Source: Mesostigma viride (taxonomy: Eukaryota; Streptophyta; Mesostigmatophyceae; Mesostigmatales; Mesostigmataceae). Taken from it: a stretch of DNA of 64,000 bases. This document shows positions 1-11,589 of this stretch, one piece after another. The position numbers were made by a program, and so were the translations under genes. The stretch lies in the NCBI GenBank assembly GCA_009746045.1, contig RPFO01000667.1, positions 4,310,862 through 4,374,861 on the forward strand, written 5' to 3'. The notes under the pieces are model-generated. The model saw only the letters and a list, made by a program, of their open reading frames with translations. It did not search any database and was not told the DNA's origin. The first letter of the stretch is position 1. Each line of letters opens with the position of its first letter.

Positions 1-1344
1 GCTGCCGATTCCCTCCGGGAGTTGTCCCAGGGTGATCGGGACAGGGCCCCTTCTGTGGTGCATGTGACGCCGGAGTCGCGCGACACGCCCGTGCCTGGAT
101 GCGGTATGTCCGCACTCGCCTGCCGCCAGTGTGACCTGCCGCGCGCCTCCGCCGAGCTTGCCATCTCGCCCATGTCCTACGGGTTCTCCCAGGTGTGTCG
201 GGCGCCTCGGAATCGTGGCCTACCCATTGAGACTGATCGGCCTCCTTTCGACATGGTTATTTTAGCTGATCCTGTGTTCCAGGGTGAGATCTTGGTTCGG
301 CGCGTTCTGTATCGCTGGGCTAGGCGCCACAACGACTTGGACACCTACGGTGGGTTCCGGCAGTGGGCTTACCCTCCGCCTCTGGGCATTATGGCTTCGG
401 ATGCCCTTAATTACGGTAGAGTTTCCGGCGGTACAGGGTGCTGCGTACAACACGGTCCTCCAGCCCATCCTCGAGTGGGATGCCCGTCGTCCGGCGCCCA
501 TCCCGGGCCAGGGTCTAGACTCCCGTGGCCACCCTCCTCCTCGGGCCAGCGACTACCTGGAGACATTCGGGTCGCGCCAGTGTGCTCGTCGGTGGCGCTC
601 CCGAGAGGTTCGGCACATCCGGATGTGGCCGTCCAACGTGGAGCCCTTGGTGGACCTGTTTTTCCCGACGGGTTTGCGCCCTCGGATCCGGTTCTGTACC
701 ATCGTCTCCTCCTGCGGGCCCTCTGTTTGATCGCGGTAGAGCCTTTCCTTCGCCTCTTTGCCTGTGGCTTCCTGGACTGGGCCCGTGGCCAGGTCGTTCT
801 TACGCAGCATAGGTATTACTGGGCCTTTCTGGGCCTTTTTCCTGACGGTGTGTGGGCCGATGTTTTCCTCACTGTAGATAGGCATGACAATGTCGAGGAT
901 GTGGCCCACTACCAGGCCTACCTGGATGTCCTGCTGGCCTCCCGTGGTACCTACCAGACGGATGGCCATTAGATAGAGGGCCTTAGGCCCGACCTGAGGG
1001 TGTTGTCCCTCCGGTATATAGAGTCGCCCTCATATTCTGGCCAGTTGGTTGGCTGTTCTTGGTCCTTGGCGCTGATGTGTTTACTCTGTGTGTCCTGCCC
1101 AGTGCCGTCCCCCCCGGCCAGGACTCCGTTCCAGGCAGTTAGGGGAACCTCCCACCAGGCTTGGTGCTGGCTAACCCTACACCACCCGGCGTGGTGGTGG
1201 AGACCGTGTGAACTATTGGTGCTTTGTATCTGGGATGGTCTATCGATTGTGTTGGTGTGTGCTGGGTGCATTAGGTTTTTCCTACCCCTTCGTTTCCTCC
1301 CTGTGCGTAGGGAGAGGGCTCCCTACCTTTGTGGGGGGGGGAGG
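1..1344 (+). mobile_element. internal 3' region of an LTR retroelement (left end outside window)
   Basis: This stretch lies directly upstream of a polypurine tract and LTR, so by position it is the 3' internal part of a plus-strand LTR retroelement that begins outside the window. A 316-codon open frame runs from 22 to 972, but protein-like composition switches between it and the overlapping frame at 284-730, which suggests a frameshifted old coding region. I do not recognise a protease, reverse transcriptase, RNase H or integrase motif in it. The last part (about 973-1330) has no convincing coding signal. It could be the 3' end of pol or an extra ORF. Assignment to a retroelement rests on the LTR, not on the protein. 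Confidence 0.5.
1332..1344 (+). other. polypurine tract of LTR retroelement
   Basis: A run of G ending in GAGG sits immediately before the TG of the LTR. This is the position and composition of the plus-strand primer used in retroelement reverse transcription, and it fixes the element as plus strand with its 3' LTR to the right. Confidence 0.55.
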
Positions 1345-1920
1345 TGTTACGTCGCGTAACAATTCGTTGTAGTTACGGACGTAAATTAGGTCTTTTGCCT
1401 CGGTTGTCCCTAGGTTTACGTTTAGGCTCCTACCGGGACATTATTGCCTTCGTAACAGTACTGTGGTACATTGGGTGCCGTTGGGCGCCGCGCCGCGTAC
1501 TTTACTAGTGGTCCTGATCCGGTGGTAGAATGTAGTGGACCAGCGTGCATCAGTAGTAGATGTAGTGGACCAGCGTGCATCTGTAGGCGAGGGCCATGTC
1601 GGCCCGAGCGTGTTGGACCGTTGGTGACCATTTATGCACGTTCTACCCCTTGTGTGTGCACTCGGCGTGTGTTAAATGAATTAACACATATAGGCTTGGG
1701 TCACGGCAGTGTAGTTGTGTTTCCTTCCTCTATTCCTGGAGTAAACGGGTTTTGGTAAATGGTTGTATGGCGTATTATAGTAACACATACGTTAATGCAT
1801 TGAGATCAGCTCCGTCACGTTCGTCTTTCGCCAGAGGTTTGAGTAGAGGAGGCCTGACCAGTTTAGGTAGTATCAGGCCCATTAGAGGTAGAGGTGGAGG
1901 TAGATATCCGCGGCGTAACA
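1345..1920 (+). repeat. 3' LTR, TGTTACG...CGTAACA family
   Basis: A 576-bp segment starts TGTTACGTCGCG and ends GCGGCGTAACA, giving canonical TG...CA ends inside a short inverted repeat. It follows a G-rich polypurine tract. A related LTR with the same terminal heptamers lies at 57217-57886; the two share internal blocks (a GCGTACTTTA stretch and a GTCGG/CCCGAG segment) but are clearly diverged. A pair of about 30-bp tandem units containing GTAGTGGACCAGCGTGCATC lies at 1531-1585. Confidence 0.65.
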
Positions 1921-2164
1921 TATGGTACCTGCGAAAATTTTGACTGCAGATTTGGGTTCAGCTCGCCAAGTGCTATCAGTTTGTCCGTCAAACCGTTTCG
2001 AAATTCCGACCATACAGAGAGTTAGCAGAAATCCAGGTGTTTTGTTGCAAAAAAACCATGTAGGCCCGGCACCCTACCTACCTACCCTTTAAGTTAACGG
2101 GTTTTGAGGCTCTGTAACTTCTTACCTAGATACCCCCTGGGGTTGCGACCAGTGGCAAACACGC

Positions 2165-4684
2165 TTGTTTTCGCGAGATCTACTCGAATCCAGCATGATG
2201 TTTGGCCCACGCATCCTAACGGTCATCATGGGAATGATCAAATCGCTAACCTGGTACATCCTTATCAACGGTCACAAATCTGCACTTGGCCACAGCTCAA
2301 GATCCCTCCCCCAAGGAGATTGTATGTCCCCCATCTTGTTCCTACTGGCACACGCAGGATTGTTTTGGCTCCACCAGCACGACCCTCGTCTGCAGGGCTT
2401 CCCGCTTGCAGGCAGTGCCAAAGGTATTGTACAGATAGCCTATGTGGATGACACCACCAATGTTTGCATCTCTCTACAGGAAGTGAATGCTGTCTTGGAA
2501 AATATCAACACGTACTCTGTGGCCTCACAACAACGTTGTAATGTGCAAAAGTCCACGGGACTGCACATCGGCAAACCCAACCCATCTCGGATAAACCCCT
2601 CTCACCTGGCCATGACATGGGTCAAACCAGGTGAACACCATCTTTTGCACAATTGCCCCATTGGCTGCACGCCAGAGGGACGTTTGGCTGAACATCGTGC
2701 GTTTTTATATGACGAAACCAACCACGTGGGCAAACTTGCAGGAGTGCTCCTCACGGCAGGGCGGTGGGGTGGCGTCCAGCGGATGAGCTTACGAGGAAAA
2801 GCACTAATCGTCAACCAACTCTTGTTCTCCAAGGTTTTATACTACTGTCTGGCACACCCTCCCAACGATCATACCATACAGCTTATCCAACGCATCGGCA
2901 GCAACTTTGTTTGGAAACAGAAAGGTTTGATATCTCACACGGTACATGGTTGGATCAGCCGGGATATGTCTTTTATGTCATGGTTGCACGGTGGTCTAGG
3001 GCTACACAACATACAATGGCGCTTGTGGTCGATGTATGCTAAACAAGTGATCAGCGTGTACATGGAAGTGAACACGCACCCTGGCTGCCTGTTGGCAAAA
3101 GAGTCTCTCTCCGCTATTTACACCCATGCTAATGGCACATCATGGCACCTTGACGCTGGAGTACTTGGCTGCACACTGATATCATACAAGGGGCTCCCCT
3201 GGTACTGGTCGCGCCTATGGTTAGGTTATCACAAGCTCAAACCTGGGCGCCTCGTTTTTCCCACCACTCGTGAGGAGGTTGCACGACAGATTCTTTATTT
3301 CAATGATTTGATCGTGGACGATGCGCGCAAGCCCTTGAGCACGTTACATGGGCACAACCCTTATGCTGGCTTCCTGTGCGCATCACCCCCTGTTCTGAGA
3401 GTGCTCGATCTCTACGCGTGGCAGGGGGACAGATATCGGTTACGGGCATACACTGAAGTTAATGCTTGGGTGCAAAACATGCCATCGCTACACGCTTGGA
3501 ACACCCTCATCCAGGCCATCCCAGCTCAATGGCATGCTGTGATGATGGCCCCACGCAAGGCCCTCCAACCGGGTGATTGGATCAGTTTTTACCCAGACGG
3601 GATCACATCCACATGCAAAGGTCTGGTCCGGGGAGTGTTGCCTCCGGCCGGAATTCAAGTCCAAGTGGCCGACACCCTTCCAGGCCACAATGGTTGCCTC
3701 AATCAGTTGGCGACATTATGTGTCTGTCTTCCAGCCCACCAATGTCACCGTATCCGGATGGTCCCGTGGTTAGTATCAAGGTCCTGCATGTTCCAGCCGG
3801 ACCCCACGACCCCGGCGGAGGCCATCACTTGGTTACACGTAGGCAATACGAGATTGGATACTTTACCATTGGACCCCCTGGAATTTGGCTGGACCCTGAC
3901 CAAGGGGATGTCTAGGATCAGCAAATGTCTTTACGAGTACACGGCAGAATGGGGTTATGACATTTTATTGCACGAGAACCATAAGCTCCACCCTGGCCGC
4001 CCACGATGGGGCTTTCAATGGCCTGGATATAGTTGGATTAAACTTATCACCCTGGCGGTCGATCACCCTTTGGTGGACCGCCGAGCGACAGACATTCAAC
4101 ATCTTTTACTGCACAGAGCCATCGGGGTAAACGCGACCCTCAGCAGCCGGTTTCACCACGATGCGACATGCCTGTGCACCTTCCCTTCGGAAACAATTGA
4201 GCACCGCTTTCTCTACTGCCAAGTGAGCGGGGTGTGGCAATGGTTGTTTAACGTATGGTCCGCATGGACCGCGCTACCACATTCCACACTAACGCTATCC
4301 GTGCGTTGTATCATATTCGGTATGGCGGGGACCCCCGGGGAGGAGCTATCCGACAGTCAACTAGCCTGGGTATGGCTCCGAACTAATATGCTATACGCGA
4401 TCTGGACTATCCGGAACGAGACGGTTTTCAAAGTGCGGCACGAATACACCAAAGCCGCCGTTGTGAGGCGGTTTATCTTCCTCTGGAACTCAGCAATGCG
4501 TCGCGCTTGGCTCTTGGCGCAAGAACAATACAAGGTGTGGGACCCCGGGCCCAACAATGACAGGCCCAGCCCCTTGGAGCTCTTCCATGCTCTCCTGGGA
4601 CGCAACAGGGTGTTTACTTGCATTCCTCACGGTGACCTTACGCGCGTCACTTGGCTCCCCTGGTCACACAATGCTCCTTTCTAA
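2165..4684 (+). CDS. L1-like non-LTR retrotransposon ORF2, 5'-truncated
   Basis: An uninterrupted 839-codon frame encodes the second half of a LINE reverse transcriptase. Near residue 50 is LPQGDCMSPILF, the RT motif with invariant PQG, and near residue 92 is IAYVDDTTNV, whose YVDD carries the catalytic aspartates. Near residue 665 is a zf-RVT-like zinc knuckle (CLC, then ETIEHRFLYC and W), typical of plant L1-type ORF2 C-termini. The apurinic endonuclease and the first RT motifs are missing: upstream bases to about 2104 give related peptides only in another frame. The copy is therefore dead by truncation, although the remaining frame is fully open, which suggests a fairly young insertion. 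The stop is followed by an AT-rich tail with AATAAA-like sequence near 4770. Confidence 0.85.
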   Translation: MFSRDLLESSMMFGPRILTVIMGMIKSLTWYILINGHKSALGHSSRSLPQGDCMSPILFLLAHAGLFWLHQHDPRLQGFPLAGSAKGIVQIAYVDDTTNVCISLQEVNAVLENINTYSVASQQRCNVQKSTGLHIGKPNPSRINPSHLAMTWVKPGEHHLLHNCPIGCTPEGRLAEHRAFLYDETNHVGKLAGVLLTAGRWGGVQRMSLRGKALIVNQLLFSKVLYYCLAHPPNDHTIQLIQRIGSNFVWKQKGLISHTVHGWISRDMSFMSWLHGGLGLHNIQWRLWSMYAKQVISVYMEVNTHPGCLLAKESLSAIYTHANGTSWHLDAGVLGCTLISYKGLPWYWSRLWLGYHKLKPGRLVFPTTREEVARQILYFNDLIVDDARKPLSTLHGHNPYAGFLCASPPVLRVLDLYAWQGDRYRLRAYTEVNAWVQNMPSLHAWNTLIQAIPAQWHAVMMAPRKALQPGDWISFYPDGITSTCKGLVRGVLPPAGIQVQVADTLPGHNGCLNQLATLCVCLPAHQCHRIRMVPWLVSRSCMFQPDPTTPAEAITWLHVGNTRLDTLPLDPLEFGWTLTKGMSRISKCLYEYTAEWGYDILLHENHKLHPGRPRWGFQWPGYSWIKLITLAVDHPLVDRRATDIQHLLLHRAIGVNATLSSRFHHDATCLCTFPSETIEHRFLYCQVSGVWQWLFNVWSAWTALPHSTLTLSVRCIIFGMAGTPGEELSDSQLAWVWLRTNMLYAIWTIRNETVFKVRHEYTKAAVVRRFIFLWNSAMRRAWLLAQEQYKVWDPGPNNDRPSPLELFHALLGRNRVFTCIPHGDLTRVTWLPWSHNAPF

Positions 4685-5831
4685 ACCTTTCACCTATCAC
4701 ACTACCCTCAGAGGTTAACCAGCTGGTCGATACGTGTTACCTCTTCACCTAATGATATTCCTATTGGTTAATAAAAATACCCATTTACCCGGAAAATCCA
4801 GCATGATGTCAATTTTCTTGTTTTTGAGTACCCCCCTTGTTCCTGCGGGAAAAATTTTGTCTGGCGAGGCCAGACGTAAAAAAAAAACCTGAAGCCCAAG
4901 AGGGAAAAAAAAAAAACGCCTCATAAAAAGCGCCAAAACAGAGCGCCCGCTGAACCCGTCGACGTCCCCCCACGCTATGCTCGCCCGTCCGCCTCCCTTA
5001 CCTCTCCGCGCCGGTTAAACCTCCTCTGCTTGCCATGGCCTCGTACTGGGTTTTTGGAGTCGAAATCGGACGGTGGCAAATCTCATCCACGGCTGATAAA
5101 TGGCGCGCGCCGAGGATAAACATTTCAAGGAAAGGCTAAACGTTTCAAGGAAACGTTTCGAACTTTAAAAGTGACATCCTACGGCTCGAAACGGCGGGCC
5201 GAGATCTAGACGGTTGAAAATGCGCGTGCGACAAGCAATTTGTTCCCCCCGTGACAAAAAACGAAATGGCGCCCTGCTTACCACCAAAAGTGGACAAGCT
5301 CTAATGTCGCGGGCGAAGCCCGCAAAACTTGTTTTCATCCCCTATTCCTATGTTTTCTCACGTGTACGGCCTTATAAGCTTCGCCAATTCTGGCGAACCT
5401 AACGGTTCTTCCGAAAATTGGCTCCGCCTGATAAAGGAACGAAGTTTGGACTCTGGAGCCTGTCTGCCTGTGACCTGTCACAATCCTTCCCGAACTAAAA
5501 GTACGCTGGCGCCTGGCAGAGATCGCCAGCGTGGTTTACTTTTCTCGCCCATATAACGTTCCCGCGTTGTGGTTTTTGCGAAGGGGTACACGCTCGCCTA
5601 ATTCGGGGGGTGAGGCAAACTACAATCGCCGCCCATCGTCGTCGCACCATCTGGTACAATGAATTGTGGGCAGATGGGTTTTCTCATGACGTTTTGCAGC
5701 GGTCTTTGATGGCATCGTCAATGATGGACGCCCCTGCCCGTGGGAGCCCAGGCAAGAAAGGCTTGCCCATCCCTCGGTTCCTAAGGGGACTTTAGAAAAC
5801 TGTTTCGCAAATCTGCAGGATAATAGCGGAT
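4685..5831. other. LINE 3' tail and intergenic DNA, no gene seen
   Basis: After the LINE stop there is AT-rich sequence and two A-runs (about 4877-4915) that could be the remnant of its 3' tail. The rest, up to the start of the DnaJ-type gene, has only short frames with no recognisable domain. It must contain the promoter and 5' UTR of the downstream gene; I see no clear TATA box. Confidence 0.4.
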
Positions 5832-8660
5832 ATGGCGTTGTGTTTAGGTAATCCCTACGGCCTAGGCTTAAAGGCGCCAACGTGCCCGCCGGCCATGACG
5901 AAGAAGACCCTGTCTCAGAGTCCGTTATTAGTCCGTCGGGGAGCTTTGACTGCCTTTTCAAGGAAGCGCCCGGTGTTCGTGGCAAAGTTGTCCGAGCGAT
6001 TAGGGCCAGTTGATCCGGAGGAACGGATTCCGGAGCTAAGGAGTCGCCTAGATCGGGCATGGAGTATAGTTAAGGTCCGCCGTCAGCTTGTGACCATGGT
6101 TTACTGCTAGGCCGGTTTCCTCCCATAAGTAGCTTTTCCGCCCCCCAATTTCCTGTCAGTTCTTTTTCCGCGGGTTGTACTGCGGCCATCGTTTTTGCTT
6201 ATATGATGTTGAGGCCTCTTGCGCTTCTATTTCCCATGCCTGGTTGCGTGCCGTCGAGCAGCAACCAAAGCCAGTGATGTGCAAGATCTGCACGGGCAGC
6301 GGCGACCACGAATGCGACTGGTGCCACGGAACGGGTTTTTTCACCCTTGGCGACGACGTCTACACCTCGAATACGAGCATGAAGCCATCGCAGTGCATAA
6401 TTTGCAGGGGGCGGGTAGGTCAATGCATGCATCGGCGCTTCTTTGTGCTGCTGTCCCTCTTCCGAGCTGGCAACTGTGCATGGCTGGTGCTTATGTATGA
6501 TAGGGCACTCGATTCCTTGATTGTGTCCACGTCTCTCACGTTTCTTTTACTGCGCACTTGTTTTCTACAGCAGAGGTATACAGGCAAAGTCTATAAAATT
6601 GCTGTATATTTCTCGTTCTCACTTGATTAGTTAATTAATAGCTCGTGAGCATAAACCCTCAATGATTGGGTGGAGTGGGATGGGAGTGCCAAACGCTTTC
6701 ACTTATGGTAGGTTCTTGTCCTGCATATCTTCTGGCATGGCTTTTAGGTCACACGTGGTTTGTGGCTTTTGTCCGTTACCTTGTGGGGGCAAAGTGGCAG
6801 CCATGATGGGGGCTGTGTGGACATGGTTCTAAAAGGTACACCCAGTGGTTGACAGCATGTTCACACTCGCTACTAATTCCGTAGATTTAGGATCCAGGAG
6901 TTTCTAAAACCCCCGAATTGCATTCACATCGGGAGTACTCCCACATGAACAGCAAATCCGGCCAATTTTGTGTAGTGACCCCCTGAGACCTCACTCCTGA
7001 CCGAAATTGTGGCGATTTTGCAAGTTCCCCTGAATTACGGTGGGAGTGGCTGGAACGGACAATTTAGCCAGTCTCGTCCACTCCCACTCCCAAAGCCCCG
7101 ATTTTGCCCTGAAAAATATTTCGCACCGTACACCTTCTCGATTTCTGAACATTAGTAGGGCATGAACAATGAATTTAATGAATACCAGCGATATGGTACG
7201 GTCTACTGCCACGCCGCACTGATCCTGATCAGGGAAATTTGGCGACCCTACATGGGCCGACGCGGGTCACTCCCGCGTCACTCCCAAAACGCACCAAACG
7301 TCCGGGCATTTAGCCCGAACCCCCCAAAGCAATTCAGCGGAATTAGTTGCTAGTGTGAACATGCTGTGAGTCACCACCTGCTTCTGTCTTGCTGCTTGCT
7401 GATTTCTTAGCCTCGTTTTCTTAAGTACTCAGGGTGGAAGTGCTGGTCATTCCAAGGGCGCTCTGTCTCTGTCTCTGTCTCTGTCTCTGTCTCTGTCTCT
7501 GTCTCTGTCTCTGTCTCTGTTAACTTCGAAGGCTCTTGAAGGGGGGTTTGGTTTCGGCGTAGTCTGGAGCCATGGGTTGGTTGAGTCCATCTTCTACGGT
7601 GGCGATATGTTGTTATATATGTTCATTGATAGTGATAAATTACGGAGGTGAGATCGGCATCAACGTAAGGAACGGCCCCAAAAGAGGAAGAACACTAAAG
7701 AAAATAACCTGACAATGGCATGTTGTTATATATGCAACCCCCGTATATTTGGGGGGGTACTTTTAAAGGTGCTCCTGGATTCTAATGGTGCCACCCTTTG
7801 GGCCTGAAATAGCGCTACTCTTAGCCTTCCAGCAAATCTAGTTTGCAGGACCACCCATGTCCTAATTTTTCTGGAAGGATTGTTGCCCAACCTAGCAAGT
7901 TTTTATAAAAGACAGGCTTTGGAGATATTTTCATGCACCGGTGGTGGCAGCAGTAGTACATTTTTCACCATGTTGGGGAATTGTATTATATTCTGCATAT
8001 GGCCGTGTAATACTAGCTTTTACTGCAGGCTGTTCTGCCGCCACTTGGTGATGGGGCCCATGGGATGGCACGCATGGGCCGGTTATAGCCACATGCGCTG
8101 CAGATGGCAGTTTTTTTTTCTCCCTGCTCAGCATTTGTGTGATTTCTCCGTGAGCCCCCGCTGACTTGTTTGGCAGCCTTGTTTGCTTTAGTAGACCCCC
8201 TGCCTTTGCCAGGGCATTGTTTGGTGCTTCGATGCGCCTTCACTTGCAATCCATAAACTAGACTCATATGCTGTCTGTGGGCGTATTACTTGCTAATATC
8301 TTTAGCAGCCTTTTCATATCCTTGTTTCATACTCAGTGCAATTGTTCTAGTACTACATTACAATACATATTATTATTTTAAAAACCTTGTAAGTACCTGG
8401 GACAACAACTGGCTCTGGACCAGCATGTCTGACCATCACGCTGCATTACCTGATCGATTGATTAATGGATCATGGCTGTCAATCCATGGGGAAACACATA
8501 TGTTTCGGGAGCTGACGGTCGCATACTTGTGCCTCTTTTGCATGGATGGCACGTGTGCATGGCTGGATGGGCGGGTGGGATTTGGCAGGGCGCTGTCGCG
8601 TGTACACACTGCAAAGGGACAGGCTATCGAGCGGTCTGGATTCGCGAGGAAGAGGAGTAA
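5832..8660 (+). CDS. DnaJ-type CxxCxGxG zinc-finger protein, probably plastid (3 exons)
   Basis: Proposed exons are 5832-6074, 6262-6414 and 8589-8660, giving 155 residues with phase-0 GT-AG joins. Four DnaJ-type cysteine repeats appear in order: CKICTGSG, CDWCHGTG, CIICRGRG and CTHCKGTG. The third is completed only by joining exons 2 and 3, which strongly supports that splice. There is no J domain. Small proteins of this kind in plants (BSD2/LQY1/PSA2-like) are plastid assembly chaperones or thiol proteins; I cannot say which one this is. The first 50 or so residues are rich in Leu, Pro, Ser, Lys and Arg with few acidic residues, like a transit peptide, followed by a charged helix-like segment. 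It ends REEEE. Acceptor choice for exon 2 could shift by 3 bp. The second intron is 2,174 bp long and carries a (GTCTCT)n tract. Confidence 0.72.
7471..7519 (+). repeat. (GTCTCT)n microsatellite in intron 2 of the DnaJ-type gene
   Basis: About eight uninterrupted copies of the hexamer GTCTCT lie in the long second intron. Confidence 0.9.
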
Positions 8661-9176
8661 TGGAAATCTCGGCATGGCGGTCCAAACTTCACCAAGCGAC
8701 GGAGAAAGTCTTTCTTGGGTTCTTAGCTAGCTCTCTTGGATTACAGGGGTGTCTATCCAAGTTTCGAGGCTAATTGCAGGTGGAATAGGGGGGTTTGTAG
8801 ACTATTGAAGTTTTGTACACTGTACAGGCAGGAGGAGGTGACATGGCTATGGTTAGGCATGGCACAGCAGGCAGCTGTCAACCGGCAGCACTGGCCTGCC
8901 AGCTACAGCTCTGGCACATCAGGTGCAGATTAATCCCGTTCTTAAAGAATAGTTATGGGGAGAAAAAGGGGAGGGATGTCAAAAGGGGGGAGAGGGGGTT
9001 GTCACAATGTGGTTCCTGATTCATCAATCATTGATAAAAGAATGATTTTTAAAAGAATTTTCTAATAACAGATGTGTGGCACATTGTTTGCAAGGTTGGG
9101 CACCAATTCCAATCAGTTTTACAGAGGGCTTCTGTTTATTGTATTCATTCATTCGTTCATTCATTCAAAGTCATTC
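8661..9176. other. 3' flank of the DnaJ-type gene, no other gene seen
   Basis: The sequence after the stop codon has no recognisable coding frame. It should hold the 3' UTR. It ends in a TTCATTCATTCA stretch that leads into the (CCCT)n tract. Confidence 0.4.
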
Positions 9177-11434
9177 CTTCCTCCCTCCCTCCCTCCCTCC
9201 TTCCCCCTCCCTCCCTCCCTCCCTCCCTCCCTCCCTCCCTCCCTCCCTCCCTCCCTCCCTCCTCCCTCCCTCCTCCTCCCTCCCTCCCTCCCTCCTCCCT
9301 CCCTCCCTCCTCCCTCCCTCCCTCCCTCCCTCCCTCCCTCCCTCCCTCCCTCCCTCCCTCCTCCCTCCCTCCCTCCCTCCCTCCCTCCCTCCTCCCTCCC
9401 TCCCTCCCTCCCTCCCTCCCTCCTCCCTCCCTCCCTCCCTCCCTCCCTCCCTCCCTCCCTCCCTCCCTCCCTCCCTCCCTCCCTCCCTCCCTCCCTCCCT
9501 CCCTCCCTCCTCCCTCCTCCCTCCCTCCCTCCCTCCCTCCCTCCCTCCCTCCCTCCCTCCCTCCCTCCCTCCCTCCCTCCCTCCCTCCCTCCCTCCCTCC
9601 CTCCCTCCTCCCTCCCTCCCTCCTCCCTCCCTCCTCCCTCCCTCCCTCCCTCCCTCCCTCCCTCCCTCCCTCCCTCCTCCCTCCCTCCCTCCCTCCCTCC
9701 CTCCCTCCCCCTCCTCCCTCCCTCCCTCCTCCTCCCTCCCTCCCTCCTCCCTCCCTCCCTCCCTCCCTCCCTCCCTCCCTCCCTCCCTCCCTCCCTCCCT
9801 CCCTCCCTCCCCTCCCTCCCTCCCTCCCTCCCTCCCTCCCTCCCTCCCTCCTCCTCCCTCCCTCCCTCCCTCCCTCCCTCCCTCCCTCCTCCCTCCCTCC
9901 CTCCCTCCCTCCCTCGATCCCTCCCTCCCTCCCTCGATCCCTCCCTCCCTCCCTCCCTCCCTCCTCCCTCCTCCCTCCCTCCCTCCCTCCCTCCCTCCCT
10001 CCCTCCCTCCCTCCCTCCCTCCCTCCCTCCCTCCCCCTCCCTCCCTCCCTCCCTCCCTCCCTCCCTCCCTCCCTCCTCCCTCCCTCCTCCCTCCCTCCCT
10101 CCCTCCTCCTCCCTCCCTCCTCCCTCCCTCCCTCCCTCCCTCCCTCCCTCCCTCCCTCCCTCCCTCCCTCCTCCCTCCCTCCCTCCTCCCTCCCTCCCTC
10201 CTCCCTCCCTCCCTCCCTCCCTCCCTCCCTCCCTCCTCCCTCCCTCCCTCCCTCCTCCCTCCCTCCCTCCCTCCCTCCCTCCTCCCTCCCTCCCTCCCTC
10301 CCTCCCTCCCTCCTCCCTCCCTCCCTCCCTCCCTCCCTCCCTCCCTCCCTCCCTCCCTCCTCCCTCCCTCCCTCCCTCCCTCCCTCCCTCCCTCCTCCCT
10401 CCCTCCTCCCTCCCTCCCTCCTCCCTCCCTCCCTCCCTCCCTCCCTCCTCCCTCCTCCTCCCTCCCTCCCTCCCTCCCTCCCTCCCTCCTCCCTCCCTCC
10501 CTCCCTCCCTCCCTCCCTCCCTCCCTCCCTCCCTCCCTCCCTCCCTCCTCCCTCCCTCCCTCCCCCTCCCTCCCTCCCTCCCTCCTCCCTCCCTCCTCCC
10601 TCCCTCCCTCCTCCCTCCCTCCCTCCCTCCCTCCCTCCCTCCCTCCCTCCCTCCCTCCCTCCCTCCTCCCTCCCTCCCTCCCTCCTCCCTCCCTCCTCCT
10701 CCCTCCCTCCCTCCCTCCCTCCTCCCTCCCTCTCCTCCCTCCCTCCCTCCCTCCCTCCCTCCCTCCCTCCCTCCCTCCCTCCTCCTCCCTCCCTCCCTCC
10801 CTCCCTCCCTCCTCCTCCCTCCCTCCCTCCCTCCCTCCCTCCCTCCCCTCCCTCCTCCCTCCCTCCTCCCTCCCTCCCTCCCTCCCTCCCTCCTCCCTCC
10901 CTCCCTCCCTCCTCCCTCCCTCCCTCCCTCCTCCCTCCCTCCCTCCCTCCCTCCCTCCTCCCTCCCTCCCTCCCTCCCTCCTCCCTCCCTCCCTCCCTCC
11001 CTCCCTCCCTCCCTCCTCCCTCCCTCCTCCCCCTCCCTCCCTCCCTCCCTCCCTCCCTCCCTCCCTCCCTCCCTCCCTCCCTCGGACCTCCCTCCTCGGA
11101 CCTACCTCCCTCCCTCCCTCCTCCCTCCCTCCCTCCCTCCCTCCTCCCTCCTCCTCCCTCCCTCCCTCCCTCCTCCCTCCTCCCTCCCTCCTCCCTCCCT
11201 CCCTCCCTCCCTCCCTCCCTCCCTCCCTCCCTCCCTCCTCCCTCCCTCCCTCCCTCCCTCCCTCCCTCCCTCCCTCCCTCCCTCCCTCCCTCCCTCCCTC
11301 CTCCCTCCCTCCCTCCCTCCCTCCCTCCCTCCCTCCCTCCCTCCTCCCTCCCTCCCTCCCTCCCTCCCTCCCTCCCTCCCTCCCTCCCTCCCTCCCTCCC
11401 TCCCTCCCTCCCTCCCTCCCTCCCTCCCTCCTTT
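9177..11434. repeat. giant (CCCT)n / (AGGG)n tract, about 2.26 kb
   Basis: Almost every base fits CCCT tetramers, broken mainly by single CCT trimers (one lost C) and rare CCCC or CTC variants, plus two CGATCCC variants near 9915 and 9935 and GGACCT variants at 11085-11105. The tract is pure pyrimidine on the plus strand for long stretches. Open frames of 760-830 codons in all readings (Pro-Ser-Leu or Glu-Gly-Arg repeats) are an artefact of the repeat and are not genes. The true length may differ because long simple repeats are hard to assemble. Confidence 0.97.
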
Positions 11435-11437
11435 CTT

Positions 11438-11579
11438 CCTTCATGCGCCTCCGTTGGGAGAGACACGGGGTACCAACTTGTGAGTAGGTCCTTTCATCCC
11501 TGTTTGCCTTCCTTCATGCGCCTCCGTTGGGAGAGACACGGGGTACCAACTTGTGAGTAGGTCCTTTCATCCCTGTTTG
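11438..11579 (+). repeat. 73-bp unit duplicated in tandem
   Basis: Two nearly identical copies begin at TCATGCGCCTCCGTTGGGAG (11441 and 11514) and run to the TCATCCCTGTTTG stretch. The duplication directly abuts the end of the (CCCT)n tract. Confidence 0.92.
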
Positions 11580-11589
11580 ATGCACATAC

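Noticed and set aside
4685-5831. Possible plastid or mitochondrial DNA insertion
   Set aside because: AT-rich patches exist, but no organelle gene motif could be recognised.
9072-11560. Open frames of 757-828 codons on both strands, Pro/Ser/Leu or Glu/Gly/Arg rich
   Set aside because: They are translations of the (CCCT)n repeat; all frames are open because the repeat has no stop codons.
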